Below are positions 1 to 14,972 of a DNA stretch of 64,000 nt, piece after piece (position 1 is the stretch's first letter; the number at the start of each line of letters is the position of its first letter). The DNA is taken from assembly GCA_024516155.1 (NCBI GenBank), contig JAJJXM010000007.1, forward strand, positions 558,001 through 622,000, given 5' to 3'. The stretch is from Pyronema omphalodes (lineage: Eukaryota > Ascomycota > Pezizomycetes > Pezizales > Pyronemataceae). The translations under genes and the position numbers were made by a program. The notes below the pieces were generated by a model, which did no database searches, was not told where the DNA came from, and worked only from the letters and a program-made list of their open reading frames with translations.

Positions 1-2488
1 TCATCTTCATCCTCAGCCTGAGCTCCAACCCGTCTGGTATCGACGGCCTCCTCCTCCTCTTCGTCTTCATCTCCCTCTGCATCCTCATCCATCCTATCTT
101 CTGGCTCGGCTGCCTCAATTTGGTGCTGCGAAGTATGATCCTCTACACCTAGCCCAGCAGCTAAGCGAATATCATCCTTCTCCCACCTTTCAAGTCGCCT
201 ACATGTTCTCCTCAGGGATGCAGACAAGCTAAGAGCTTCTTCGCCAAAATCATCCACATCACCTCCCTCTTCTTCTACTCTCATGATAAGGCCAGCGGGT
301 CCCCGAGAAAATGTCCCATTGATGGCTTTCTGTGATCGCTCCAACCGCTGTTTCTTGACGGGGTGCATATGTTCCTCGTCCTCTTGGTGGATGGTGTTAC
401 CCTCTGCGTCCATAGCGTCAATAGTGTGGGAATGGTGCTTCAAAGGCCGGGAGTCGTCGTCGGACATATAAAGCGGTTCTTCGAGGTCCTTTACTCTTGC
501 CCAGGCACGAGCAATAGCACCCTGCTTGTGGCGGCTCCGTTTCCGGCGCTTGTCTTGGGCCCGGAGTTTGACGTCGATGTAGTGGTTTACTCGATCCTTC
601 CGGTTTTGTTGAACGGCCATTTGGTGAGAAGTCATTCTTACTCTCGGGCCGATTCTTTCTGAGATAACTGGGCTGGATCTATCCACGTTTGAGAGTCTTG
701 GGTCGGGTGGTATGCTTGGAGCAAGAGGTCGGCCTCCTTTGGTTAAGATAAGACGGGATTTTATTTCGCCTTCTGCATTTCGTTTGGCAGAATTTCGTGG
801 ACGGCCTCCTTTGTTTTTCGGGGTCTCGAATGCGTCACTAATAAGGAGGTGGTTAACTTTTTGTAACTGGGGACGGCGTGGCTTGCTGCCGTTATTGGGT
901 GTAGAAAACGCGGTGTCGGGCGATACTGACCGCGTATGGCTGTCTGTGTCATAATCGTACGCATAGAGGCGTCGACGAGCGGTGCCTGGGGCGTGAGTTA
1001 GGATACTTATATGGACGGTCATGTAAGGGGGGGAGATGTGGACGTACTAGGTGGTGGGGAGCCGGCAGGGGAGTCGGCGCCTGGCGATTGGCCCAGCTCG
1101 ACTGGAATGTTGGTTAGATATTGATACAGCTTTATAGATGGGTTATAAAGGGCTTACAGCTCTTATCCTTCCGGCCACGGCCTCTGCCCGCGGTCGATGG
1201 TGCACTTTGGATCTCACCAAGTAATCCTATTAATTTATAGTTAGCAAACTCGGCCATTTATTCCGTCTTCAGATGAAGTACATACGCTTTCTCTCCTCTT
1301 GCTTAGCTTCTCCGAATGCTTTCTCTTCCTCCGTATCCACGTTCTCTTTTGCAGCCTGGTCTTCCGTAAGATATTCAAAATCCGGAACACACCAAGGCCG
1401 ACTCTTATCCCTGCTGAGTTTTCCTTTTCCGAAGGGGTTTTCCAAGCAGGCCTTGTCGGAGTAATCACCCTCAAGGTAGTGCCACATGAGCCAAAGGAAA
1501 GCTCGAGCTCTGCTCTTGGAGGATAAGGTAACCCTCATAACAAGATCATAGAAATCCATGTTCTCGGGAAAGTGAGCTTCTGAAACCTTGGGTGCATACT
1601 GGCTAAGTATGAACACAAGGTTAATTGGGTTTGTAGCTGGTGACGGAAGTTTTTTGATTTGTTCGAGGGTTTGTGGTTCGGCTCGGTCTTCGCAAGCTCC
1701 CTTCAGAATGGACTTCAATCGGGGTGCGTCTTGTAGTTGCTTGTAATCATTGCTATCTGTGTGCGTCTGCAACGATGGAATAGCGTGGTACGTTCGTAAT
1801 TGCGCTTTCATTTCGGGGAAGACTATAAACAACTGACGTCAGTACAGACCCATAATCACAATAGCCATTGACAAAGCAACTTACAGTTGAGCGTTGTATT
1901 CATTCTTCCAATATTCACCAGCAGACAAACCATAGCCATATTCGCAGCATTTTCACGCTCCGACATCAACTTATCCCTCAAAATCTTGCTAGTCTTGCTA
2001 CTTCGTGCCATGGCGTCAATGTATATGTCGGCGAACGTCTGACCCTTCTCTTTAGTGTAGACATTGGTAAACACGGGATTGGGGTCCTTGAAAACAGCTT
2101 GTAAAAACTCAAACTGGATGTCCACTCTCCACAACGGGATACCATCCTGTTTCTTGAGATGTTTAATCTTGCTTCCGGAGAAGAAGCTCTGAGGACCCTT
2201 CTTGGTAGTGAGTGGTGCAAACATAGCAGCGGCAGCGTTAGCAGCGCTCATTCCGTTGTTACCACCCGAAACGCTTGACGCACCCGACACCGTCGTGCTT
2301 GGTCGACGAGTTCCGTCATCGCGATGACCGTTCTTCGAATCATCTTCAACCGACGACGCCCGTGTACCATTGTGAGATTGAGCTGGTGAGCCTTCGGTTT
2401 CCGTGCGACCGGGTGGAGCAAGTAAGCCTGCTCCGTTTGAATTCTGGAGAGACTGTAGTGAAGCAGCAGCTTCTGCGATATCGGCCAT
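1..2488 (-). CDS. IES1: INO80 chromatin-remodelling complex subunit 1 (Ies1), 3' end outside window
   Basis: Five exons on the minus strand: 1885-2488, 1286-1822, 1158-1226, 1048-1101 and 1-985 (open at the edge). Introns are 56-62 nt with donors GTAAGT, GTATGT, GTAAGC and GTACGT, each with a CTAAC-like branch site, and all keep phase 1. The start is the MADIAEAA methionine. The core (about residues 90-330) matches the fungal Ies1 family, with motifs FADIYIDAMARSSKTSKI, VNIGRMNTTLNFFPEM and QLQDAPRLKSILKG. The tail has RGRGR and two GGRP AT-hook-like cores, then an acidic stretch at the window edge. About 749 residues are visible. Ies1 is a nuclear INO80 subunit; the AT-hook-like tail suggests DNA contact (inference). 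The 3' exons could be mistaken for a separate gene because an ATG lies inside intron 4, but the splice signals and frame join them. Confidence 0.82.
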
Positions 2489-4874
2489 TGTTGTTGTAAA
2501 TAAAGTAACAAAGCGGACGTGTCGGGAATGAGGTGAAAGCAATTATATAAGATGTTGTGACGTCGGGCGCAGGTATGGGACCGTGATGAGCAGTAGTTGT
2601 GTGTCGTGACAGTTACCTCTTGCGCGAAGCCCTCAAAATCATATAGCGAAACAGCTTATAACTATCGCCTGTGGGCAGCAGTGCGCATCGTTCTCTTTGT
2701 ATGTGTGACGAAACAAGTATGTTGTAGGCAAGAAAGAAGTGGGAGTTGTCGATGATGGTTTGGGTGTGGATGAGTTGGAGTGGTGATGGGATGTTCGGTG
2801 GGCTGAGAGAAAAAGGAGAAGTGATTGCTTGATTAGAGACGGCGGCGGATGACGGGGGTGTGTGGTGATGGTTTCTAAGTTCGTTCTGGATGTCGTAAGT
2901 GAAGTGGTTTTCCAACTTGACGCGAGCAACCTTTCGCATCAGAATATCTCATCTCAGGCGGCACGATATTTTTTTATCGCCACAAGATTGCGGAAAGTGA
3001 ACAAAGCGAATAAGGCGGTTTACACGATTTAATTATTAGGGCCACTGGCGATTCTTTTTTATGCCTTCTCGTGGGTTACTTCTGAATTTCCGTTGTTTGC
3101 AGATTATCTATCCGTCCGGCTGGCCTTCTTCGTCGCGTCTGTCAGGAGAATGAAGATTGCCAAGTGCAGGGATCACGTGGTGGACTTGAGACCCTTGGAC
3201 CGATCCCACCGGGACCTCATCGGAACGGTACAAGGGTGACCAGACAGCGGAGACACAGACCGGCAGGCGAAGCCCAGGAACGGAGCTCAGTAACGCAGGC
3301 TGAGGAATATAATTCACAATAAATACGAAAATACAGATAAAGAGACAAAATACGGTGGAATTTTTTTATTAGACAAATCGAATTTGAAATGAGCGAGAAA
3401 AAAAAAAGGTGGGCAGGGCAGAAATCGTGACGATGGTGGTGGTGGTGGTGGTGGTGGCAGCACCCGTGAAAATAATAATCCTGTCCTCGCGCATACGTAC
3501 GGTCAAGTTTCTGGGCAAACTTGACAAGGCTCACAGTCCGCTGGGAAGAATGGATCGATGTAGCTGGAGCCTGGAGGTGGCTATGAAGCATCATTTACGC
3601 GCCGAATGACATCAGATAGAATTTTCTACACAGCTTTTATTTTCCAAAATACAGCCAGCTCAACCACCTTTATCCGTAACTTCCCCACAGGTTGTTTCCC
3701 AACCGGAGTCCGGTTGCCGAGTGACATCGGATGATTTGTGACTGAAACCGCGCGAACCCTTGTCTAGCGTGTTACATCCCCACAATACAAATTGTGGCTC
3801 TCCCGCTATCAAACGCCAGGTTCGCCACGCAGAGATATCACGGAGGAGAGCGGGGAGGCGGAATAAAATTCAAGAAAAATTACAAACAAGATGATGCATA
3901 ATTACCAAGGAAATAGCCATTCACAAAGAAAGATTTAAGATACCCAACCATCTTGAACAATGCCCTGGATAACTCCTTAGATATGATAACAACTTGTTTT
4001 ATCAAAAAAACCAGATGAATATCGGCAAACTCTCAATCTAGGCTTACAGACAGCGTACCCACGGCCCATCAGACTCCGACACGGACAACGCCATGGCCAG
4101 TGCTGAAATACATTGGTCTATACAATGTTTACATCATAGAATTTTTAAATTCATAAGGATCAGATAAACGGAGCATCCGGTTCAAGCAATTAAGTCGAAA
4201 GCGCATGTTTAGTGCATACGAGCATTATCAACATGCTGAGGTAGGCGGAGCTGGTTGTTGAGCGTCATACGGAACTCCACTTCGGCGAGTAGCCGCAGAA
4301 CGGCAGCATGAGACGAAAGTTCGCCAAACAGCTTCGTAGAGTAAGCCAGGGCCGGTAGTAACACTGCATCTTTTGGCGAATCGTCCCTTATCAACCCAGA
4401 CGTTGAAACGCCTGTCGGGATTGTGCTTTACTGATCATTCAAAACATCGAATCGTCCTTTGCCGACATTCGTTTGGAGCTCATGGCCAGCTTAACTATTG
4501 CAGCTGTTAGCCTAAAGATGAGGCTCTTGCATGCACAGATCTCACTCGCTTCAGCGTCATGGCTATAAGAGCTCCCAGAGCTCCCAAACGTCGCAAAATA
4601 CCCTTTGAATGTGCAAGTCACATAAATTATGGCGGGGTAGCTCTATTGAGCCGCTTGCGCAATTGGACCCCGCGTTCTATGTCCCAAAATACGCGCCAAG
4701 TCCACCCTGTCGTTTCTCGTGACAAAGCAGCTCGATAGCTTACTTCGGCTTAGCGCGTTTCTTGAACCTCACGGCGGAATCTCCCATCTCATAGTTGGAC
4801 CTAGCCAGCCCACCAAACATCTATCTCCACCACCGACCTGTCGATTTCCATCCCTTCACATCTCTCTAGCCATC
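2489..4874. other. Intergenic region between divergent IES1 and PRE10
   Basis: This 2.4 kb must hold both 5' UTRs and promoters. It contains a (TGG)8 microsatellite and scattered homopolymers. Short frames such as the minus-strand one at 2613-2939 show no recognisable domain, so I call no gene. Confidence 0.5.
3434..3457. repeat. (TGG)n trinucleotide microsatellite
   Basis: Eight uninterrupted TGG units in the IES1-PRE10 intergenic region. Confidence 0.9.
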
Positions 4875-6027
4875 ATGGTATGCTAATCCGTTGTTTTGCA
4901 TATCCCCAGAGCTTTGTAACTGCTGTTCCGCAGCCTTCATGTCCGTCGCGGGGTTATTACGTCGTTGCTAACTCAATCTCAATTGCAGACTTCTATCGGT
5001 ACAGGTTACGATCTCAGCAACTCCGTCTTCTCCCCCGATGGTCGCAACTTCCAGGTACGCCGGACTACAATCTACAGAATCTCCGGATGAAAGCTACGCG
5101 ATGGAATGTTGACTTGCGATAGGTAGAATATGCTACCAAAGCTGTTGAGAATGGAGGAACCGCCATCGGACTACGATGCAAGGATGGTGTAGTTCTTGCT
5201 GTTGAGAAGCTCATCCAGAGCAAGCTTCTTGTCCCTGGAAGCAACAAGCGTATCGCTACTGTTGACAGACATGTTGGAATTGTTGGTACCCCACCGTCGT
5301 GCTTCGAACTTCGAACCATGCCTACCCCAATGTGTGGAAATCGTATACTAATCATAATTTTCACAAGTTAGGCATGTGCAGGACTGATACCCGATGCTCG
5401 TCACTTTATTTCCCGCGCTCGTAACGAAGCCTCCAGCTGGAGGAAATCATACTACGGCCCCATCCCCATCTCAAGTTTGGCGGACCGTATGGGACAGTAC
5501 GCCCAGACCTACACACTATTCTCGAGTGTCCGACCCTTTGGAGTTACATCTATCATTGGAGGATTGGACGAGGAAGGAGGACCAAGCTTGTGGATGGTTG
5601 AGCCCAGTGGAGTTACCTGGGTATGACATCAAGTTTCTAGAAGGGTTCTTTTGTGGCAATCTTGCTAACCGGTCGATCCATACAGGGTTACTTCGGTGCC
5701 GCAACAGGTCGTGGACGCCAGGCAGCTAAGGCAGAGCTCGAGAAGCTCGACCTTCCAAACATCACCGTCGAGGAGGGTGTCAAGCACGCCGCTAGAATCA
5801 TCTTGATCGCACATGGAGACAACTCTGGAAAGGACAAGGACTACGAGCTCGAGATGACCTGGGTCCGCATGCCCCCGAACGGAGAGGCAGAGATCGCAGC
5901 AGACGGAACAGTAAGAGGCTACGGAAGACACGAGGAGGTTCCTAAGGATATTGTGGAGCAGGCAGAGAAGGACGCTAAGAAGGCAGTGGAAGGCGATGAT
6001 GATGACGAGAAAATGGCCGAGAGCTAA
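4875..6027 (+). CDS. PRE10: 20S proteasome alpha subunit Pre10 (PSMA3 orthologue)
   Basis: Exons 4875-4877, 4989-5054, 5123-5281, 5372-5620 and 5686-6027 give 272 residues. The first coding exon is only the ATG, spliced by GTATGC to an exon starting [19 protein letters not shown]. That is the alpha-subunit N-terminal signature (tyrosine and the SPDGR...QVEYA gate motif) of the PSMA3/Pre10 type. [32 protein letters not shown] and [11 protein letters not shown] follow. The C-terminus is the acidic tail typical of this subunit ([12 protein letters not shown]). The protein is a structural outer-ring subunit of the 20S core, without catalytic activity. The donor after VGI is GTTGGT, chosen because it restores the conserved ...[10 protein letters not shown] sequence; this is the least certain junction. 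Confidence 0.93.
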
Positions 6028-7439
6028 ATGTATCTCTTAATGAGGTGAGGGAGCTCTGAATCTTTGACGGTTTCATGTGTATGCGAAACACGATAGGCGT
6101 CTATAGAAGGGAGCATTACGAAGTGAAGCTCAAAATACCACATATCGAATAAAGGGCATGGGTTGGTAATTTGTAGTTATATTGCAGTTTATGATATCAA
6201 TGGTTCATGAAGCTGCAACAAGTTTGACCAGCCGAAAAAATGTCAGGTTGTTTTTGAGAAACATCCATGCGATGACTTGATTGATGCTCCAAGGAAGATA
6301 AGCATGCTCCACAGCTTGACACAGATTAGAAAGCACGTGTGTCTGGCGTCTTGGAGCAGTAAGCATGTCGCTAAAACAGACACCGCTCGCTGTGGTGGGC
6401 GGAAAAAGGTGAGGGGCCTGCGGATGGACCAGTACCAGAAAGGTGTTGGTCATAACAAGAAGGGGACTGGGTTGCATATATATACGGTTAACGCGTGTCG
6501 TTAGCGGTTTCCTTACCGGAAGTTAGAGAAGCTGCTGGCTTGGTTGGCAGGCGGGGAGAATATTCAAGCAAGCACGTAGTTGCCGCGCAGGGCGACCGGG
6601 AGATCTATATGTAAAAGATGAGTGGCAAATACATTACACATCATATGTAGATTCTGTGGTATTGGACTTGCCTTCTGTGCATGCTTCTGGATGACACAAT
6701 TTGTTCTGACTGCTGAAGAATAAATGAAACCCACACCGAACTGATTGGATGCTACAGTTGTATCGTGTTTTCTTTTCTTTTTTTTTTTTTGGCTGCGGCT
6801 ACTGCTTGTAAAATAATCTGTCTCGAGCCAGACCAGACCATTCCCAAACACAGCACCCTGTTGAATCCTTCCAAAGAAAAACGCTGACAAACTTCCCCGA
6901 CTGTTCGTGCTAAACTGCAGGGCAGAAGGGCTGAGCTGGCTGAAAAAATCAGTGGCAATACTGCAGAGGTTCCTTGTCACTGATAGGTTGTGTATCCATG
7001 CGCTAACCCGTATGCGACTAGGGTTGTTTTTCCTAGTACATATCTAAAGACTTCCAAACCCTTTTCTTCTTGGCCTCTCCCACTCTGCTCTCTCTCTCCT
7101 CGCTCACCCTCCGCTCCTACTCTAAACCCTCCACCAATCTCTAAACTTAACCTTACGAAAATACTCACCTCCGGCAAAAGACAAGAGGATTTCAGTCCTT
7201 CGTTTTTTTTGCTACACTGGTTGTCACGCGATACCTCAAAAGTTTTCGATTTCTGTCTTTACTCCCGCTTAGACTAGTTGACGGACAGATACCCGAAAAA
7301 ACCTTACTTTTTTCTCTGCACATACGGAGTTCTTAGTTTCATCTGTTTATTCTTTTGCCCTAGCAACCCACCCCTCTAATAACCTACCTTCCCGCCCATT
7401 TTTGCACAACGAAACAACCCCAAACACCTAATTGCAATC
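6028..7439. other. Intergenic: PRE10 3' flank and DED1 promoter/5' UTR
   Basis: No gene is recognised. The last 350 nt before DED1 are pyrimidine-rich with CTCTC runs, as usual for strongly expressed fungal genes. A minus-strand frame at 6564-6980 contains a lysine run from a T-tract and looks non-coding. Confidence 0.45.
6148..6153 (+). terminator. Candidate polyadenylation signal of PRE10
   Basis: A perfect AATAAA lies about 120 nt after the PRE10 stop codon. Position and sequence fit a poly(A) signal; no cleavage evidence is available. Confidence 0.35.
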
Positions 7440-9590
<2,151 letters not shown>

Positions 9591-12500
9591 ATTATTCATG
9601 CCACCGTTATTTTGCGTTAATGTTTGGGCCTTTATTCCTCTCCTGATGAGAACGAGAGAAAAGTTTTTTTACGATATTGTTTCTGGTTCTTATCTAACGA
9701 CACATTTACGACATGGGTAAAAAAGAGGATCACGGCTACTAAAAGGTTTTGACATGGCGCAATATGTTTGGTTTTCTTTGCTTTCGGATTGGGGGTTTAT
9801 TCATCTGCTTTTTGTTTCCTTTTATGGATGATGTTTTACGGCGTCATCTTTGCTATTTCTTGTCATTTTCCTTTGTCTTACAGTTACGGCGTTGTTTTCT
9901 GGGCCTTATTCGTACCGGGAAAGCAACATTTCAAAAGCGGAACGGGAGAATCATTTATGTACGGGTTGTCTCATAGACTTGGGTTCTTGTTCCGTTTTTT
10001 TCCTTTCTGTTTTCTTTTCTTTTTCTTATTACTTCTTCTTAATGGGCGCACACACACGAAGAACCACTGGAGTGGTCGACAAGGGGGTGGGTAAAGGAAT
10101 TAAGGGTAGGCTGGGAACAAACATCACGGAGTTTCTGGGTTGCTTACATATGGGTTTCTTTTCTGTTATTTGGTTTTTCTCGCCCGGTTTGCATGAGGGT
10201 CTTTTTGCATTTTTTCTAGAGTTACTTAGAAAGCGATAAAAAGGCCATGTGCAAGAGCTACTAGCTGTGTGTGTCTGTTTATATATCATCTTTTTCCTTT
10301 TTTTCGAATCTCTTTTTCTCTATACTTTTTTCATAACTCTTGTTGGTTTTTCACTTTTACTTTTTCCTACTTTTTTTTTCCACTTATGAGGATATCCGAT
10401 GCATCACAACATGGCGTTTACTTTTTTTACATGGTCTTATTATGGGGGAAAGGTAGACGCATACAAATGGATATCATATAGGAAAAACGTACGTTGATTC
10501 AAGTCTGGTTTTAGAGGAGATTTAAAAAAAAAAAAATTCATGTTGCTTTGTTTGTTTTGTTTGTTTGTTAATCAAGGCTTTTTGTTACTGCGTATTGTGA
10601 TGCGATGTACTGTGAGATGAAAGGTCGAGGATGATTGTGATTGTCATTGTGATACCCTGTAAACATGTGGTGATCTGGTGATATGGATGGCGGATTGTGG
10701 ATTGTGGACGGTGGGTGTTGACAAAAAATGTTGATGTTGGTAAGAGATGTGAATGTAAGTACATCATGTAGTCGGTAAATGAATTGTTTTTTATGTCTAG
10801 TAAATATTTTTATGTTTAGTAAATTCTGATTAAAAAAAAGTTTTACCTGCGTATTTGACTGCAATCCAAGGCTGTAATTACGGGCTGGATGTAGCTCTAT
10901 GATAAGTTCTTATGTACGTTTGTGTGAAGTTATTTGAGGAAAACTTGATGAAATGTATGCAACAGAGCTATCTCATACATTTTGAGGGATTTAACTCAAT
11001 CTTTCATCTGGCTTTTCTTCATTACTCTATTTTTCTTCTTTGAACTTTCCTTCTGAGTTCTTTCCTCTTTAAATTTCACGTTTTTGAACCTTTTCTTCTT
11101 TAAACATTCCTCTTACCACTTGATTACCCGAACCAAAAATTTTCCATACATTTGTTCATGTTTTTCCTGCGTGGGCCTTTTAGGCCTTGGTCAGCGTATG
11201 ATTCAATAACATTTTCCATATCGATGTAATTCTAACTCTAAGTCTACGTCCACTTCGTCTCCCAGATTCGAAATTCAAGACTCGGAATTACAGATCTGAT
11301 CATGAATATCCATAATAACTTCTGCTTTCTGTCTTTTCCTTCAGCTTTTGATAGCTATTGGCATACTCACGACATTTCTGGTCTGGTTCGCTGATAGAAT
11401 TAGGCGAGTTGCGACTGACTATGATTCCATGAGTTCACTTGGGTCTACGGTGTCACGGTTATTAGAAACATCGTACTCTGTTTTCGGGGTTCCTTTGGTG
11501 TTATTTTGGTGTTTCTTTGGTTGGTTATGATTTTATGGGGGTAATAAATTTCCGGAAATGATATCTAGCTAGTGAAAGAGATGTAAAATGTTCATAAAAT
11601 AATAACTGCTTGTCCTCTAACATTCTAGGCCTTATGAATCTTTCCCTTCCTTTTTTTTCCTTCTTCGGAGCCTAAATCCCTTAGAATGAAATACCAATGA
11701 CAGGGAATACTATTCTCCATCCGCACCTATATTTTTAAATCAACGCTCCTGAATCCAAAACTCTAGCTTCCTTTGCCTTTATCTTTTACCATCACCATTA
11801 CCTTTACCACGGCATATACAACTTTCTTTCCTCCGTGGGTTGAATCAATCATATTGTCTTGTCATCTATAATATCATTATCCACCGCCGACCAAGAGATA
11901 AAGGGTGATAATTCTAGGTTATGTAAGCTTAAGCTTCTCTATATCTCCGATATCGTCCAAGTTTCAAACTTCACTATTGAGTGTTGGTTGTCAATGATAA
12001 ATACTCAATAGGCATTCCCTTATCATGAACTACCATGACCTGTAATAACCTACAATGAATTACCGTCTACCTCTCCATGGTATGTTAGCTCCTGTAATAA
12101 ATAGCATTTAATGAACCACTAGTATAATTCCTTTTACGTGATCAATGAAATAGATGGTTCGGAGAGGCAGTTGGTGTAAGGCTATAAGATTCTTCGTATC
12201 GGCCAGCTTTTCATTTAATAATGATAATAGGATCCTTCGTATATATGCGTAAATTTGGATTGTTGGCTATTTGTTATTGAGTATGTTTCTCTTGCACATT
12301 TTTCTCTGAATTGTAGTAGAGTGGTTACAAAGAATTTGGTGGGGGGTTTAAGGGTTGTAGGATTTGGTGGTTTTGTTAGTTTTGTGGGATTTTGTGAGAT
12401 TTGTGAATTTAGTGATTTGTAGATTTGGGCAGTAGATAACCAAAGGACATTGGCGTGATGAGAAGATGATCGGAAACGGGAGAAAATAAAAGAAAGAGCC

Positions 12501-13103
12501 CAGTAGTGGCTTAGTATACTTCAGGGTTTTTCTGTCATTTAATTCTGTAAAATCCGACATAACCTTTCTAATTATAAGCATCAATGAAGCATACATAAAT
12601 AAAACCTACTATTACAACCTATTATTTCCCTTTCAAAAAGTAGCCCTATATATATTGCATTACAAACTATTCACATAATCACCCGAAATACCCAAATACC
12701 AGCCGCCGAATAATCAAAACTTCAACCACCAACAAATCGAGTGATAGTTTGTGAGTATCCATGAATGGCCCTGGCAGCGTCATTCACCAGCATAGCGTCA
12801 TTCACAACCACCTTGAAAAGCTTCATTCAGGACTTGCATGGAAAATAGATTCGAGTAAAATGACAGTATATAAAGCAGCCAGTACCCACGGAAGTCAGTA
12901 TACAGCATCTGAAATATCATTACCGGCCTTGAATTTACACTAGGCATACGATTGACTTCGATCACGAATCGGTTGCGAGGTTACGAGGGGTACTTTATAT
13001 ACACGGAATTCTTTTAGCTTGAGGAATATTTCTAGGTACGTATACGCGAGTCTTTGGTTATGATATGGATGGTTTTGCTGACATAATACCACGGATTTAG
13101 ACA
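9591..13103. other. Long gene-poor region downstream of DED1
   Basis: These 3.5 kb are AT-rich. The first 900 nt are very T-rich and probably include the DED1 3' UTR. No frame has a recognisable domain. Short GATTTGTG-like repeats at 12350-12425 and an A-tract near 10522 were seen. Nothing else can be supported. Confidence 0.4.
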
Positions 13104-13361
13104 ATGAAGCTCCCCATAATTACCGCCATTGCACTTCTTTCCACCACCGTCGTCACCGCGCCTTTAGCAGCCATTATCAAAGCCCCGGATTCCGGTAACG
13201 ACGCAGGTGTGAATCTTTGCTGGTACATGGCTCAGATGGGAGTTAAGGGGCCTTATGATTCGAAGGTTTGTTTGTATAAACGTTCTGAGGTGGAATATGG
13301 GATGGGTGTTGAGGAGGATGGTCATGGTAGAGGGATTATGAAGGGGAGACCGCCGTTGTAG
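13104..13361 (+). CDS. Candidate small secreted protein with signal peptide
   Basis: An 85-residue single-exon frame in a good start context (acaATGa). Residues 1-18 look like a secretion signal: a lysine, then a hydrophobic core (IITAIALLSTTVV) and an Ala/Pro cleavage region. The mature part holds two cysteines (NLCWYM...SKVCLY) about 20 residues apart. A dibasic KR directly follows the second cysteine segment, as at Kex2 processing sites. It ends in a basic, glycine-rich tail. I recognise no family. It could be an effector-like or peptide-precursor protein, or a chance frame in a gene-poor region. It lies 256 nt from the VPS51 3' end, convergently. Confidence 0.4.
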   Translation: MKLPIITAIALLSTTVVTAPLAAIIKAPDSGNDAGVNLCWYMAQMGVKGPYDSKVCLYKRSEVEYGMGVEEDGHGRGIMKGRPPL

Positions 13362-13617
13362 GGGAGGGTATTTGGGATGTGTTTATTGTTTTTTTTTTTT
13401 AAGATGGGGATGAAGGGGGGTTGGGGTGTGGGTACTTGGAAGGAATGATGAGTTGATGGTTGGAAAATGGTTATTGTCAAATAAGTTGTTTTAAACGAAT
13501 GGTTCGAGTAATGCCTTTGCTCTATTAATATGTCTGTAAAATCCAAATAACCCTTGCATACGAGAAGCTCAATATCAATACCATCATATCTCCGATCTTT
13601 TCTCTGGTCTAGCATTT

Positions 13618-14572
13618 TCATGTCGCCTCATTGGTATCTTTCGTCGTAGTCTCTTCTTCCTTCTTCTCCTCCTCCATCTTCCCACCTTCAACCTCCATGT
13701 TACTTTCCTCTTTTACAGCTTCCTCCCCCTTCCTCCTTAATTCCTCTATCCCCTTCGCCGTCTTCCACTTATCACACAACTGCTGTAACCTCTCCCAAGC
13801 CTGTTGTGCTTTTTCCTGCTTCCCCTCTTTTCTCAGCCTCCTTATCCTCTCCGGCGCAGCCAAAGCCCACTTTACAGTCCTCGCCTGTACCACCTCTCTC
13901 GACTCTTCCAAACCCGCCGCTTTCATATTCGCCACAAGCTCCCTTGATACACCTTCAATATGGCTCACCGCCGGTTCCAGGGTAGATGTCGTAGGTGTTA
14001 ACGGCTCCATCGATGCTCGCATACGACGGATTGTGTCAGTTGCTGCTATTAGCTTACTGTAGTTGTCGTAGACTAGTGCTTTACGTTCTCCGTCGAGACC
14101 TCGGATATCTATTTATGTCAGAAAGAATCCAAAAGATTTAATAATCCCTCTCCTGTTGCCTCATCCTCCCCTCCTCCACCCCCCACCCCCGCCCCTCGGA
14201 GCTAGAAGCTAGAAGCGAAGCTAGCCGACAAATATTCAGATAACACATACCATTAACCAAATCATTCTCCCCGACCAGCAATTCCTTAACACTCTTCGTA
14301 GCCAATAATCTATCCAAATATTCCTTCTCGACAAAATCCTTCCTATCCAATTCCTCCAGCACCTCTCCGCTAGCACTAAGTCCATAAAACTGTCGTAATG
14401 CGCTCCGGTTTCGTTTATTCGGTGGGCGACGTGGGGAGTCGCAGGGTATATCGAGACTGTTATTGCGGCTGCTGTGGTTCGAGGGTGTAGATACCGGGTA
14501 GCTGTTGGTTGGTGGTGGGGAGGAGATGCTTATGGATGGTGTACGAGACGGGGGTTGCGAGTGTGGCGGCAT
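13618..14572 (-). CDS. VPS51: GARP/EARP tethering complex subunit Vps51
   Basis: Exons 14251-14572 and 13618-14108 give 270 residues. After a Ser/Pro-rich N-terminus comes the Vps51 signature: ALRQFYGL, then EYLDRLLATKSVKELLVGEN, then across the splice NDIRGLDGERKALVYDNYSK and LIAATDTIRRM. The intron (142 nt) has a GTATGT donor. The remainder is predicted helical and ends in a Glu/Lys-rich tail. Vps51 links the GARP complex at the late Golgi to SNAREs for endosome-to-Golgi retrieval; the FYGL region is the part of the family near the SNARE-binding N-terminus. It shares a 400-bp upstream region with divergent RMI1. Confidence 0.87.
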
Positions 14573-14972
14573 TATGGTGGTGATCTTAGCGGTGGACGGG
14601 GAGAAGTTCGTGATGTTGAAGCTGGCAGATCGGAGGTGCGGTGAGGCGTTGGACGTTGTATGTCGGGCGTCGGGCGTCGTGAACCCTGGAGACGACAGAC
14701 AGCTCTAAGTAAGTAAGTATTCTAGTTGGTGTTGCAACGCAGCTAGCTTCCGTCGCGTCACCCCACCAAACTCGCGACTTTGACATTAAAGTTCCCCGCG
14801 ACATAAACGCGATACCCATAATCTTCTCACAAACCCCATCGGCAATTAAAAACCATCCGACAAACTCCAGCTTCGCTCTCTACGCCCTCTACGTTCTCTG
14901 CATTCTCTGCATTCTCTGCGTTCGCTACACGGAATTTCAACCTACCACCTACCACCTACCACCAACCCGCCG
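14573..14972. promoter_or_regulatory. Shared divergent promoter region of VPS51 and RMI1
   Basis: This 400-bp interval lies between two start codons pointing away from each other. The RMI1 side contains short direct repeats (TTCTCTGCA and CTACCAC units) in a pyrimidine-rich strand. No specific binding site can be named. Confidence 0.5.

Noticed and set aside
6564..6980. 138-residue minus-strand frame upstream of DED1
   Set aside because: Contains a lysine run from a T-tract, has no domain and lies in the DED1 promoter region.
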